NCBI GenBank assembly: GCA_035492455.1
Contig: DATJJE010000031.1
Location: 1 to 64,000 of the forward strand
Direction: 5' to 3'
Source: Gp6-AA40 sp035492455
Lineage (GTDB): Bacteria > Acidobacteriota > Vicinamibacteria > Vicinamibacterales > UBA2999
Length of the DNA stretch: 64,000 nucleotides
Shown here: piece after piece, positions 26,344-34,731 of the stretch
Layout of the letters: every line of letters begins with the position of its first letter
Numbering within the stretch: the stretch's first letter is position 1
Notes under the pieces: generated by a model
What the model saw: the letters and a program-made list of their open reading frames with translations, nothing else
Told to the model about the DNA's origin: nothing
Database searches by the model: none
Position numbers and translations under genes: made by a program

Positions 26344-29301
26344 ATGCGGACCCTTCGGCAATTCGTGGTGCTCGCTACCTGTCTACTCCTCGGCGCGGCA
26401 GCGCCGGCGTTCGCCCAAGGCGGGCGAGCGGAAATCAACGGCACCGTCGTGGATGTCCAGAAAGCAGTGCTTCCTGGCGTCACGGTAACGGTGACGAACG
26501 AAGACACCGGCCTCGTGCGCGAGGCGGTGACGGACGCCACGGGACGCTACGTGATCCCGCAGCTGCTGCCAGGCCCGTACACGGTACGAGCAGAGCTCTC
26601 GGGTTTTCAGCCGATGGTGCGCAACAACATGGTCGTGCGCGTCGGTGAAGAGCTCACAGTGCCGCTGACGCTGTCGATCGCGGGCGTCGCCGAGACGCTC
26701 GTCGTCACAGCGGAGGCGCCGCTGGTCGAATCGACGTCCAACCGCATCGGTACCAACATCACGAGCAGCGAGATCGATGCGCTGCCGAGCGCGAACCGCA
26801 GCCAGTTCAGCCTGATGCAGACCATTCCCGGCCTCGTGCCGACGCTGCAGGTTGGATCGTTCGAGGGCGGCCAGTTCAGCGCGAACGGCCAGGCGACGAC
26901 GAACAACCTGTTTCTCGTCGACGGACAGAACGACAACGACTCGCGGCGCGGCGGCTCGCAGGGGACGCAGGCGCGCATTTCGCTCGACTCGATGGCCGAG
27001 TACCAGGTGCAGACGCACCAGTACGGCGCCGAGTACGGCGGCTCGACCGGTGTCGTCGTCAACAGCGTCACCAAGGGCGGCACGAACAAGTTCGCCGGAC
27101 GCGTGTTCGAGTACTTCCAGGACAACAGCCTGGCCGCGACCGATTACTTCCTGAAGCAGGCCGGCGAGAAGAACGGCGACTTCGGCAGCAACGTCTACGG
27201 CGGCAGCATCGGCGGCCCGATCGTGAAGAACAAGGCGTTCTTCTTCTTCAACTACGAGGGGACGCGCGCCCGCGAAGCGGCCAATTTGAACTTCCCGGCG
27301 CAGGCGGCGCCGCTCGCCGTCTCGTATTCGAGCACCACCGCGTTCAGCGGGCCGAACACATTCCTGCGTCTCGATGAACACTTGAGCAACAACCACCAGC
27401 TCAGCTTCCGCTGGACGCGCGAGGCGATTCTCACCGAGCGCGACACGCTCGAGGACGACAAGGCGATTCTTGACGCCGCGCGCTATGAGAATGATGCGGG
27501 AGACCAGGTGTTCAGCGGCTCGCTCGCCTCGGTGCTCACCAACAGCATGACCAACGAGGTGAAGATTGGGCACGTGCGCGAGAGCCTGCTGCAGGGCCCG
27601 CGGCAGCTGTTCGACAGCAACTGGAAGTTCATCGGGTTCAAGGGACGCGATCCGTTCGACGTCGGCTCGCAGAACACGCATCCCGACTACATCGCGGCGG
27701 CGCGCAACAACTACGCGCAGGATCTGATTCGCGACATCACGTTCGACGACACGGTGACGTGGGTCGGCGGCGCGCACAATCTGAAAACCGGTGTGGCGTG
27801 GAGCCGCAACGGTGCGCTGCCGCAGGGAACGGCGGCGAACTTCATCGGTCTGATCACGTTCCCGACCGACGTGCCGTTCAATGTCAACGATCCGCGCACC
27901 TACCCGTTCCGCTTCGGCATCAGCATGGGGCAGTACGAGTTCACGCAGATCGACCACCGCGCCAGCGGCTTCGTGTCGGACAAGTGGCAGGTCGCCAAGA
28001 ACCTGACGCTGAATGTCGGCGCCCGCTACGATTGGCAGAAGGCGACGCCGAAGACGCATAACGCGATCGGGCCGCGCCTCGGCGTCGCGTGGGACGCGTT
28101 TGGCGACGGCAGGACCGTCGTTCGCGGCGGCGCTGGCAAGGTCTACCAGTATCAGCAGCTGGCGATCCTCGCTACGCTCGAGCAACGGTCGGTGATTGCG
28201 CCGACGCTCGCCTATGACACGGCGCAAGTCACGTCGCCGGCGACAACGGGTACCTTCCCGGTGAAGGCCGGCGACGCAAACGCGACGGCATGCCTGAATC
28301 CGGTCGCCGGCGCAACGCCGGGCGAGGCGGTGATCAGCCCGACGTGCCGCGCGTTCCTCATCGGCCTGCGCAGTCAGGTCGAGGCTGGCGGCGTCATCAA
28401 TAGCACGACGACCGGGCCGATCGTCGACGGCGATCGGCGGATGGCCTACACGTGGGCGTACAGCGTTGGCGTCAAACGCGAGATCGCGCCGAACACCGCG
28501 GTCTCCGTCGACTATGTCGGCAATCAGGGCCGCGACAACACCGGCGTGATCGACATCAACGAAGGACCGCTTGATGCCAACGGCCGCGTCACCCGCCGCG
28601 GCGTCGCGGCGTTCGACCCGAGCGGTGTGCTCGTGCCGGCGTCTGCGCGAAGCGCCACGTTCGTGCAGTTCAATCAGGAGCAGACGCGCGAGCTCGGTGA
28701 CGCGCTCAACTCCGACTTCAAGTCAGTGGAGCTCGAACTGGAACGACGGATGGCCAATCGCTGGTCGGGCCGCGTCAGTTACACGTACGCGGTCTGCCAT
28801 GACGTCGCGAACATCGTCATCGACAGCAACCCGCGGCTCGACTACGGACGATGCGATCGCGACAACACGCATGCGTTCGCGACGAGCGCGAATGTCGACC
28901 TGACGCACGGCCTCGGCGCAGGAATGGTGTTCCGCACCTATTCCGGCTACCCGATCAACGAGACAACCGGCGTCGACAGTAATGGCGACGGCACCAGCAA
29001 CGACCGGCCGCGCCAGGGTGTTGACGATCTGACCAGGCCGATACTCTCACCGGTGGATTCACGCGGCTATGCGATCCGGAACGGCATCAGCGGCGAGCGC
29101 AAGACCATCCTCGATGCGCGGTTCCAGTACGTGAAGCAGATCCAGCGGTATCAGGCGGGGTTCTTCCTGGAGGTCTATAACCTGACGAACCACGCGAACT
29201 TCGGCAACCCCACCGGCGCGCGCAACTCCGCCAACTTCATGAAGGTGATCGTGGCGGACAACCCGCGTCAGGCGCAGCTGGGATTCAGGCTGCTGTTCTA
29301 A
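26344..29301 (+). CDS. TonB-dependent receptor with carboxypeptidase-regulatory N-domain (Oar/SusC-like)
   Basis: A 985-residue outer-membrane receptor. ATG 26344 follows AAGGAGG with 5 nt and starts the signal peptide (AAAPAFAQ). Residues about 27-110 form the regulatory beta-sandwich (EINGTVVDVQKAVLPGVTVT), about 115-240 the plug (LVVTAEAPLVESTSNRIG), and the rest a long barrel rich in aromatic strands ending LGFRLLF. Receptors of this class import large or scarce nutrients with TonB energy. The gene ends beside a heptamer hairpin shared with the convergent DUF4203 gene. Paralogues in the window are at 38701 and 60238 and the deleted remnant at 6023. Confidence 0.92.
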   Translation: MRTLRQFVVLATCLLLGAAAPAFAQGGRAEINGTVVDVQKAVLPGVTVTVTNEDTGLVREAVTDATGRYVIPQLLPGPYTVRAELSGFQPMVRNNMVVRVGEELTVPLTLSIAGVAETLVVTAEAPLVESTSNRIGTNITSSEIDALPSANRSQFSLMQTIPGLVPTLQVGSFEGGQFSANGQATTNNLFLVDGQNDNDSRRGGSQGTQARISLDSMAEYQVQTHQYGAEYGGSTGVVVNSVTKGGTNKFAGRVFEYFQDNSLAATDYFLKQAGEKNGDFGSNVYGGSIGGPIVKNKAFFFFNYEGTRAREAANLNFPAQAAPLAVSYSSTTAFSGPNTFLRLDEHLSNNHQLSFRWTREAILTERDTLEDDKAILDAARYENDAGDQVFSGSLASVLTNSMTNEVKIGHVRESLLQGPRQLFDSNWKFIGFKGRDPFDVGSQNTHPDYIAAARNNYAQDLIRDITFDDTVTWVGGAHNLKTGVAWSRNGALPQGTAANFIGLITFPTDVPFNVNDPRTYPFRFGISMGQYEFTQIDHRASGFVSDKWQVAKNLTLNVGARYDWQKATPKTHNAIGPRLGVAWDAFGDGRTVVRGGAGKVYQYQQLAILATLEQRSVIAPTLAYDTAQVTSPATTGTFPVKAGDANATACLNPVAGATPGEAVISPTCRAFLIGLRSQVEAGGVINSTTTGPIVDGDRRMAYTWAYSVGVKREIAPNTAVSVDYVGNQGRDNTGVIDINEGPLDANGRVTRRGVAAFDPSGVLVPASARSATFVQFNQEQTRELGDALNSDFKSVELELERRMANRWSGRVSYTYAVCHDVANIVIDSNPRLDYGRCDRDNTHAFATSANVDLTHGLGAGMVFRTYSGYPINETTGVDSNGDGTSNDRPRQGVDDLTRPILSPVDSRGYAIRNGISGERKTILDARFQYVKQIQRYQAGFFLEVYNLTNHANFGNPTGARNSANFMKVIVADNPRQAQLGFRLLF

Positions 29302-29317
29302 CGAACAGCAGGCAAAA

Positions 29318-29392
29318 GCTCCAAGCTCCAAGTTCCAAGTTCCAAGTTCCAAGCCTTTTGGAGCTTGGAGCTTGGAGCTTGGATCTTGGAAT
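29318..29392. repeat. Heptamer inverted-repeat array (TTGGARC family), locus A
   Basis: The left arm is five or so 7-nt units of the CCAAGYT type; after a short CCTTTT loop the right arm is four to five units of TTGGAGC/TTGGATC/TTGGAAT. The arms are reverse complements and would form a long imperfect hairpin. It fills the space between the convergent TonB receptor and DUF4203 genes and could stop transcription from both sides. Same family: 31505-31545, 32691-32726 and 63216-63289. Confidence 0.8.
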
Positions 29393-30025
29393 TTAGCCGT
29401 TCTTCTTCCTGCGTCTCACCACCCGACCTTTCTCACCGCCAGTAATTCCCAGTTGGACGCCGGCGCCGAGAAGGCTGAGAAAGAACCACACGTAGACCAC
29501 CCACTGCTGGCCGGGCGCCGGATTCAGCGGATACGCCACCCACACATCGCCACTCGTCGCCGCCTTCAATGCGGTGCGATCGCCGACCAGCGCCATCGCC
29601 CCGACGATCATCGTCCATGCCCCGCCGAACGCGGTGCCGACGATGATGAAGTAGCGCTGCAGGTAGGTGGCCGCAACGGAACCGATGACGGCGCAGAGAA
29701 TGACGACGAGCACACCTGGGTCTCGTCCTCCGCTCGAAAACAGCAGGTGCGCGACAGCGGCGCCGAGGCCGGCGCCCATCAAGGCGACGCCGACGAAATA
29801 GGCGACGATCAGAATGAACGCGCCGACCAGACCGCCGGCGACCCACGCCACCAGCATCATCGTGGTGTTGCTGACGCCGAACACGGAGCTGGCGAGCATG
29901 CCGCCGAGAATGAACCCGAAAATGGCGAGCACGGTTCGAAAGAGCCGATAGCCGAAGAAGCACGCCATCACGCCCGCGCCCAGCAGCAGCGCGGCGTATG
30001 GCAATTGATAGGCGACGGGAAGCAT
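29393..30025 (-). CDS. DUF4203-family multi-spanning membrane protein
   Basis: A 210-residue protein with about six membrane helices (YAALLLGAGVMACFFGYRLF, TVLAIFGFILGGMLASSVF, MLVAWVAGGLVGAFILIVAY, VLVVILCAVIGSVAATYLQ) and glycine zippers, matching DUF4203/TMEM198-like proteins. The tail is very basic (RVVRRRKKNG). Function unknown. No Shine-Dalgarno site is visible before its ATG because the heptamer array 30031-30128 directly precedes it. Downstream of recR on the same strand. Confidence 0.75.
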   Translation of the reverse strand: MLPVAYQLPYAALLLGAGVMACFFGYRLFRTVLAIFGFILGGMLASSVFGVSNTTMMLVAWVAGGLVGAFILIVAYFVGVALMGAGLGAAVAHLLFSSGGRDPGVLVVILCAVIGSVAATYLQRYFIIVGTAFGGAWTMIVGAMALVGDRTALKAATSGDVWVAYPLNPAPGQQWVVYVWFFLSLLGAGVQLGITGGEKGRVVRRRKKNG

Positions 30026-30030
30026 CAGGG

Positions 30031-30128
30031 GATTTGTGATTTGTGATTTGTGATCTGTGGTTCGCGGTTCGCGGTGATCGTGATTCTAACCAATCACCAA
30101 TCACTAATCACGAATCACTAATCACGAA
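30031..30128. repeat. Heptamer inverted-repeat array (TGATTTG/AATCACT family)
   Basis: Left arm: units TGATTTG, TGATTTG, TGATCTG, TGGTTCG, CGGTTCG; right arm: AATCACC, AATCACT, AATCACG, AATCACT, AATCACG. Period is 7 nt and the arms are near reverse complements. It occupies the whole gap between recR and the DUF4203 gene. Its motif differs from the TTGGARC family but the layout is the same. Confidence 0.8.
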
Positions 30129-30722
30129 TTAAACCTCCCGTCTGCCTTCCATCGCTCTCGTCATGGTGACTTCGTCCGCGTACTCGAGATCGGAGCCGAC
30201 CGGAATGCCCATCGCGATCCGGGTCACGCGTACGCCAAGGGGCTTCAACAGCCGCGCGAGATAGAGCGCGGTCGCCTCGCCTTCGACGGTTGGATTGGTG
30301 GCGAGGATGATTTCGTCGGCGCCACCGTCGCCGACGCGCGCGAGCAACCCTTTGATCTTCAGATCGTCAGGACCGACGCCATGCAGCGGCGAAAGCGCAC
30401 CCATCAGCACGTGGTAGACGCCGCGGAACTCGCGCGTCTTCTCGACGACCGACACGTTCTGCGGCTCCTCGACGACGCAGATAACGCGCTGATCGCGCGA
30501 GGGATTGGTGCAGAAGACACACGGGTCCCGATCCGTGATGTTGTTGCACGTCGAGCAGTAGGTGACGCGATCCTTCACCTCGCGGATCGCGTCGCATAAC
30601 CGCTCGGCCTCATCTCGAGGATTTTTCAGGATGTGGAACGCGAGGCGCTGCGCGCCTTTGGCGCCGATGCCGGGCAGCTTCTGCAGCTGCTCAACGAGCT
30701 TGGCGAGAGGCTCTGGAAGCAA
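30129..30722 (-). CDS. recR: Recombination mediator RecR
   Basis: A 197-residue protein, normal length for RecR. It has the N-terminal helix-hairpin-helix (KLPGIGAKGAQRLAFHIL), a zinc finger with Cys56, Cys59, Cys68 and Cys71 (CSTCNNITDRDPCVFC), a Toprim domain (VICVVEEPQNVSVVEKT) and the C-terminal Walker-B-like end. With RecO and RecF it loads RecA at gaps. The start is TTG at 30722, directly after the TGA stop of ebfC, so translation is coupled. Gene order ffs-dnaX-ebfC-recR is widely conserved. Confidence 0.97.
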   Translation of the reverse strand: MLPEPLAKLVEQLQKLPGIGAKGAQRLAFHILKNPRDEAERLCDAIREVKDRVTYCSTCNNITDRDPCVFCTNPSRDQRVICVVEEPQNVSVVEKTREFRGVYHVLMGALSPLHGVGPDDLKIKGLLARVGDGGADEIILATNPTVEGEATALYLARLLKPLGVRVTRIAMGIPVGSDLEYADEVTMTRAMEGRREV

Positions 30723-31019
30723 TCAGAAGCCGGGAATCTTCAGGCCGCCCATCAGCCCTGACATCTGCTGACCGAGCTGCTCGTCCACCTTGCGATGCGC
30801 GTCGTTGACGGCCGCGAGAATCAGGTCCTGCAGCATCTCCACATCCTCTTTGGAGACGACTTCCGGGTCGATCTTGATCGACTGCACCTGCTTGTCGCCG
30901 CTGACGACGACGGTGACCATGCCGCCGCCGGCAGTCGCCTCGACGCGCATGTCCGTCATCTGTTTCTTGAGGCGCTCCTGCATCTGCTGCGCCTGCTTCA
31001 TCATCGCTTGAATGTTCAT
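30723..31019 (-). CDS. ebfC: YbaB/EbfC nucleoid-associated protein
   Basis: A 98-residue protein of usual length. The N-terminal amphipathic helix (MKQAQQMQERLKKQMTDM) is followed by the conserved GGGMVTVVVSGDKQVQSIKIDPEVV core and a Met/Gly-rich end. It binds DNA as a dimer. Its ATG overlaps the dnaX stop by 4 bp (ATGA), and its own stop touches the recR start. Confidence 0.96.
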   Translation of the reverse strand: MNIQAMMKQAQQMQERLKKQMTDMRVEATAGGGMVTVVVSGDKQVQSIKIDPEVVSKEDVEMLQDLILAAVNDAHRKVDEQLGQQMSGLMGGLKIPGF

Positions 31020-32689
31020 TGCGTCTCTTCCACGTCCCTGATTTCTGCAGGGAAGACGTCGAGCATCGCCTGCACCGTCGAGGAGGACATCGCTTCCGCC
31101 TTCAGGTCGCGTTTCTTGTCTGCCGACGGCGCCTCTCCGGGATTCGGGAGTCGGGATTCGGAATTCGAGGGTTCGCCTTCGGACTGCTCGCTGACCACAG
31201 GAATCTTTTTGCCGGCAATCCGCTCGATGGCGCTATCGAGCCATGCTTTCTGTTGATCGAACAGTCCACGCAGCGACGAGTGCGCCGGGCCAAACACAAA
31301 CGTTACGCGATCGTTCGCCACGTCGATCCTGCGCGCCTGTGCGACGACGGTGTTGTAGAACGTCGGTTTGCCTGACCGAATCTCGGCCAGCAGTTTGTCC
31401 TTCACGTTATCCGAACCGGGATTCGGGATTCGGGGTTCGGGATTCGTTGCAGTCTTGACCGGCGTCGTCGATGACTTGACGGGCACCGGCGCGTCTACCG
31501 GCCTGCTTGGAGCTTGGATCTTGGAACTCGGAGCCTGGAGCTTGGCCACGCTGCCACCAGATCCGCCCGACGCCAACAAGTCAACCAACGGCACGAGGCG
31601 GCGGGTATGCATCCACTTCAGCAGGGCCATCTCGAAGTGGTAGCGCGGGTGCGACGCGATGCGGATCTCCTGCTCGGCGTTCGCCAGCAGATCGAACGCG
31701 CGCATCAGATCCTCGCGCGAGAAGCGCGCGGCCAGCTGCGTCAGCCGCTCCCGCTCCCCTTCCGCCAGCTCACCGTCGCCGGCACGTGACGGATCGACCG
31801 ACACGATCATCATGTCGCGGACGACGCGCGACAGCTCGCGCAGCACCAGACGGAGGTCGTGGCCGGATTCGACGGCACGGTCCGCCAGCGCAAACGCGCG
31901 CGGCCCGTCCTCGGCAATCACCGCCTCGACGAGATCGAACAGCAGATCGCGCCCGACGAGGCCGAGCACGGTAGACACGTCATCGACGCCGATGGTGTCG
32001 CCCGCAAACGCGATCACCTGATCGAGGGCGCTCTGGGCGTCGCGCATGCTGCCTTCCGCCGAGCGCGCGATGAGCGACAGCGCCGCGTCATCCGACTTGA
32101 TGGCTTCCGCGTCGACAATCCTGCGCAGCTGCGCGGTGATCAGATTCGTCGGGATGGTGCGGAATTCAAACACCTGCGATCGCGACAGAATGGTGTCCGG
32201 AATTTTGTGCAGCTCGGTCGTCGCCATCATGAAAACGACATGCGCCGGCGGCTCTTCGATCGATTTCAGCAGCGCGTTGAACGAGGAGCCCGAGAGCTGA
32301 TGCACCTCGTCGATGATGAACACCTTGTAGCGGTTGCGCACCGGCGCGAACGACAGGTTGTCGATGATGACTTCCCGGATGGTGTCGATGCCGGTGTGAC
32401 TTGCCGCGTCGATCTCCAGGACGTCGATGTCGCGCCCCTGCGCAATCTCGATGCAGGCGTCGCAGACCCCGCACGGATCCGCGGTCGGCCCGTTCACGCA
32501 GTTCAGCGCGCGCGCCAGAATGCGCGCCGTCGTCGTCTTGCCCGATCCGCGCTGCCCCGCGAAAACGAACGCCTGCGCGATGCGCCCGCTGACAATCGCA
32601 TTTCGCAGCGTACGCGTGACCGCCTGCTGTCCGATGACATCGTCGAACTTCTGCGGCCGCCATTTTCGCGCGAGGACTTGATAAGCCAT
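31016..32689 (-). CDS. dnaX: DNA polymerase III tau subunit DnaX
   Basis: The clamp-loader ATPase, 557 residues. MAYQVLARKWRPQKFDDVIGQ starts the protein. Walker A is GQRGSGKTT (45-53), the zinc module is C64-C73-C76-C79, and VFIIDEVHQLS and the SRC-like LSRSQVFEF segment follow. Domain III ends near 370. The linker after it is odd: residues about 382-395, 415-426 and 506-517 are encoded by short heptamer repeats (see separate entries), giving KLQAPSSKIQAPS, NPEPRIPNPG and SNSESRLPNPG. The C-terminal tau-like domain lies between and after these. No programmed frameshift signal is obvious. Confidence 0.96.
   Translation of the reverse strand: MAYQVLARKWRPQKFDDVIGQQAVTRTLRNAIVSGRIAQAFVFAGQRGSGKTTTARILARALNCVNGPTADPCGVCDACIEIAQGRDIDVLEIDAASHTGIDTIREVIIDNLSFAPVRNRYKVFIIDEVHQLSGSSFNALLKSIEEPPAHVVFMMATTELHKIPDTILSRSQVFEFRTIPTNLITAQLRRIVDAEAIKSDDAALSLIARSAEGSMRDAQSALDQVIAFAGDTIGVDDVSTVLGLVGRDLLFDLVEAVIAEDGPRAFALADRAVESGHDLRLVLRELSRVVRDMMIVSVDPSRAGDGELAEGERERLTQLAARFSREDLMRAFDLLANAEQEIRIASHPRYHFEMALLKWMHTRRLVPLVDLLASGGSGGSVAKLQAPSSKIQAPSRPVDAPVPVKSSTTPVKTATNPEPRIPNPGSDNVKDKLLAEIRSGKPTFYNTVVAQARRIDVANDRVTFVFGPAHSSLRGLFDQQKAWLDSAIERIAGKKIPVVSEQSEGEPSNSESRLPNPGEAPSADKKRDLKAEAMSSSTVQAMLDVFPAEIRDVEETQ
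31138..31171. repeat. GATTCGG-type heptamer repeat inside dnaX (site 1)
   Basis: About five degenerate 7-nt units (GATTCGG, GAGTCGG, GATTCGG, AATTCGA, GGGTTCG). It is in frame with dnaX and encodes SNSESRLPNPG in a linker near the C-terminus. Confidence 0.7.
31411..31446. repeat. GATTCGG-type heptamer repeat inside dnaX (site 2)
   Basis: Units CGAACCG, GGATTCG, GGATTCG, GGGTTCG, GGATTCG at a 7-nt period. In frame; encodes NPEPRIPNPG in the dnaX linker. Confidence 0.7.
31505..31545. repeat. TTGGARC-type heptamer repeat inside dnaX (site 3)
   Basis: Units CTTGGAG, CTTGGAT, CTTGGAA, CTCGGAG, CCTGGAG, CTTGGCC at a 7-nt period, the same family as the intergenic arrays at 29318, 32691 and 63216. 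In frame; encodes KLQAPSSKIQAPS in the dnaX linker. Confidence 0.75.
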
Positions 32690-32690
32690 T

Positions 32691-32726
32691 GGAGCTTGGA
32701 ACTTGGATCTTGGAACTTGGAGCTTT
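32691..32726. repeat. TTGGARC-type heptamer repeat between SRP RNA and dnaX
   Basis: Five units (TTGGAGC, TTGGAAC, TTGGATC, TTGGAAC, TTGGAGC) fill the space between the 3' end of the SRP RNA gene and the dnaX ATG at 32689. It replaces any normal ribosome-binding site. Confidence 0.75.
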
Positions 32727-32854
32727 GGCGGATCCCACCGCGACCCGGTGCACCTGCGGCACACCTCAGGGTCTGTTTAGCGCTGCTGCCTTCCGGCCCT
32801 GACGCGGTTCGCAGGCTGAAGTTGCACAGGGTCCGGGCCGCGGTGCGATCCGCC
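32727..32854 (-). ncRNA. ffs: Bacterial signal recognition particle RNA (4.5S-like)
   Basis: Read on the minus strand, the 5' arm GGCGGATCGCACCGCGGCCC pairs with the 3' arm GGGTCGCGGTGGGATCCGCC. Inside are the diagnostic domain IV sequences GGGCCGGAAGGCAGCAGCGC (conserved GGAAG loop and AGCAG bulge) and GTGCCGCAGGTGCACC. The 128-nt stem fits the small bacterial SRP RNA. It binds Ffh to target nascent membrane proteins. Location directly upstream of dnaX is a common arrangement. Confidence 0.92.
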
Positions 32855-32862
32855 AACCGTAG

Positions 32863-32884
32863 GGCGGCTCTTGTCAGAGCCGCC
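32863..32884. repeat. REP-like hairpin (GTAGGGCGGCTC family), copy 2; possible terminator
   Basis: On the + strand GTAGG GCGGCTC, loop TTGTCA, GAGCCGCC followed by AAAAG. It lies between the 5' end of the SRP RNA gene and the stop codon of the M20 peptidase gene, where it may end the lysC-dapE transcript. Confidence 0.6.
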
Positions 32885-32890
32885 AAAAGT

Positions 32891-33901
32891 TCAGTTTATC
32901 AGTAGTTGTCGCGCGATGCGTTCGTATAACTCAACCGCATGATTCAACTCGTCGAGCGCCACATGCTCGTCGTCGGTGTGCGCAACGTGAATGGAGCCGG
33001 GCCCAAGCAGCAGCGGTGTACCCCATTTCGTCAAGAGCGGAACGTCGGTCGTGTATGGAAAGATCGCGGTGTCGAAACCCGGCACGGTATGCATACGCAC
33101 GGCGGGAATATCGAGCACCGGCTCAATGGCGACGAGCGGCTCGATCACACTGAGCGCGCGGCGCACCGGCGTACCTTCGCCGACAATCCGGAACATGATC
33201 TCGGCCGATGCATGCGGTGACACGACATTGGGCGCAACGCCGCCTTCGATGAGACCGACGGTGTAATGCGTGCGTCCGAGGACGGGATCGTCGGGCAGCG
33301 CGATTCCGCGCAGCACCATCAGCGCGTCGAGCAGCTTGTCGATCGCCGAGTCGCCCAGCTCGGGAAACGATGAGTGCGCCGCCCGTCCTGTGGCGCGCAG
33401 CTTCACGCGCAGCACACCCCGGGTGGCGACGCCGAGACGGTTGTCGGTCGGCTCACCGTTGATTAGGAATCTCACACCCTGCGGTGCGAAATCGTTCGCC
33501 ACGCGAGCGCCGTCGCTGCCGCGTTCCTCGCCGGCGACGAACAGCATGGCAATTCGCGACTCGCCGGCCGCACGGAGACGCTCAACGGCCACGACCTGCG
33601 CCGCCAGAATCCCTTTCGCATCGCACGATCCGCGGCCGAACAGAACACCGTTCTCTTCCCTAAACGGCACGTACGGCGGAACGCAGTCGAAATGCGTGGA
33701 AAAGACGAGCAGCGGCGGCGACTCGAGCTGGGCGAACACGTTGAAGCGTCCGTTGCCGATCGGCTGTTCACCGACCTGATACCCGCGATCGCGCAGGAAA
33801 GCGGCCAGCCAGACGGCTACTTCCTGCTCGCGGCCGGTGGTGGAGTCGATGTTGACGAGATCCCGCGTGAGACTGGCGACGGACGTCGCTACCGCAGCCA
33901 T
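32891..33901 (-). CDS. dapE: M20 metallopeptidase, probable succinyl-diaminopimelate desuccinylase
   Basis: A 336-residue zinc amidohydrolase. Landmarks are LLVFSTHFDCVPPY (first metal His/Asp), GRGSCDAKGILAAQ, VAGEERGSDGA (catalytic Glu pair), RVKLRATGRAAHSSFPE (dimer domain) and a C-terminal HTDDEHV metal His. By sequence alone it could also be an acetylornithine or N-acyl-lysine deacetylase. The position as last gene of lysC-dapB-dapA-dapD, directly after the succinyltransferase, supports DapE. It overlaps dapD by 13 bp. Confidence 0.78.
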   Translation of the reverse strand: MAAVATSVASLTRDLVNIDSTTGREQEVAVWLAAFLRDRGYQVGEQPIGNGRFNVFAQLESPPLLVFSTHFDCVPPYVPFREENGVLFGRGSCDAKGILAAQVVAVERLRAAGESRIAMLFVAGEERGSDGARVANDFAPQGVRFLINGEPTDNRLGVATRGVLRVKLRATGRAAHSSFPELGDSAIDKLLDALMVLRGIALPDDPVLGRTHYTVGLIEGGVAPNVVSPHASAEIMFRIVGEGTPVRRALSVIEPLVAIEPVLDIPAVRMHTVPGFDTAIFPYTTDVPLLTKWGTPLLLGPGSIHVAHTDDEHVALDELNHAVELYERIARQLLIN

Positions 33902-34731
33902 CGTTCAAGCTCGGTGCGCGCATCTGTCTTTTCGTCCCGGTATTTGACGATGACGGGGGTAGCCAGCGAGATGCCCCACTCCTTGCCGGCGCCCGACGTG
34001 ACGGATCGGGATCCGGGTACCACGACCGCGCCTTCTGGCACGATGAGCGGCTGCCCGGCTTCCGCTTTGATGATCCGGCCGTTCGGCAGATCGTAAATAG
34101 GCGTAGAGCCGGTGATGATGGTGCCGGATGCGAGCACGGCACGCCTGCGGATAATCGCGCCTTCGTAGACGCCACAATTGCCGCCGACGAGCACTTCATC
34201 TTCGACAATCACCGGAACAGCACCGACAGGTTCGAGCACACCGCCGATCTGCGCGGCGGCACTCAGGTGCACCTTCTTTCCGATTTGCGCGCACGAGCCC
34301 ACCAGCGCGTGCGAATCGACCAGAGTGCCCTCGCCGACATACGCACCGACGTTGATGTACATCGGCGGCATGCAAATCACACCGGGCGCGAGGTAGGCAC
34401 CTTCACGAATCGACGATCCACCCGGCACGACGCGTACACCGCCCGCCGGATCAATCCGCTTCATCGGCAGCGTGTCTTTGTCGAAGAACTGCCACCGGCC
34501 CTTCGCGACGCCCATGTCGATGACGTCGCCAAAGCGGAAGCCGAGCAGAATTCCCTGCTTCACCCAGACGTTGACACGCCAGCCGGTCGGCGAGGTCGCG
34601 TCGGGTTCGGCGGACCGCACCCTGCCCAGCGAGAGCTCGTCGCGAAGGCGCAGGAACGCGTCGCGCGCCTCATCCCGAGGCGCGCTGCTGCCCTGGTCGA
34701 ACAGTCGTGTGATGGTTTCCTGGAGATTCAT
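33889..34731 (-). CDS. dapD: Tetrahydrodipicolinate N-succinyltransferase
   Basis: A 280-residue enzyme. Start MNLQETITRLFDQ is chosen because its ATG overlaps the dapA stop (ATGA). An N-terminal helical domain (1-100, RVNVWVKQGILLGFRFGD) precedes a left-handed beta-helix of hexapeptide repeats (REGAYLAPGVICMPPMYINV, GTLVDSHALVGSCAQIGKKV, LVGGNCGVYEGAIIRR). It succinylates tetrahydrodipicolinate, defining the succinylase branch of the diaminopimelate pathway. Confidence 0.95.
   Translation of the reverse strand: MNLQETITRLFDQGSSAPRDEARDAFLRLRDELSLGRVRSAEPDATSPTGWRVNVWVKQGILLGFRFGDVIDMGVAKGRWQFFDKDTLPMKRIDPAGGVRVVPGGSSIREGAYLAPGVICMPPMYINVGAYVGEGTLVDSHALVGSCAQIGKKVHLSAAAQIGGVLEPVGAVPVIVEDEVLVGGNCGVYEGAIIRRRAVLASGTIITGSTPIYDLPNGRIIKAEAGQPLIVPEGAVVVPGSRSVTSGAGKEWGISLATPVIVKYRDEKTDARTELERWLR

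Noticed and set aside
26383..28227. 614-codon open frame antisense to the TonB receptor
   Set aside because: Composition is that of a shadow frame (Arg/Val/Leu/Ala), with no recognisable motif; the same occurs opposite the other receptors.
29318..32726. Heptamer arrays as a CRISPR
   Set aside because: Units are contiguous with no unique spacers, the period is 7 nt, and no cas genes are present.
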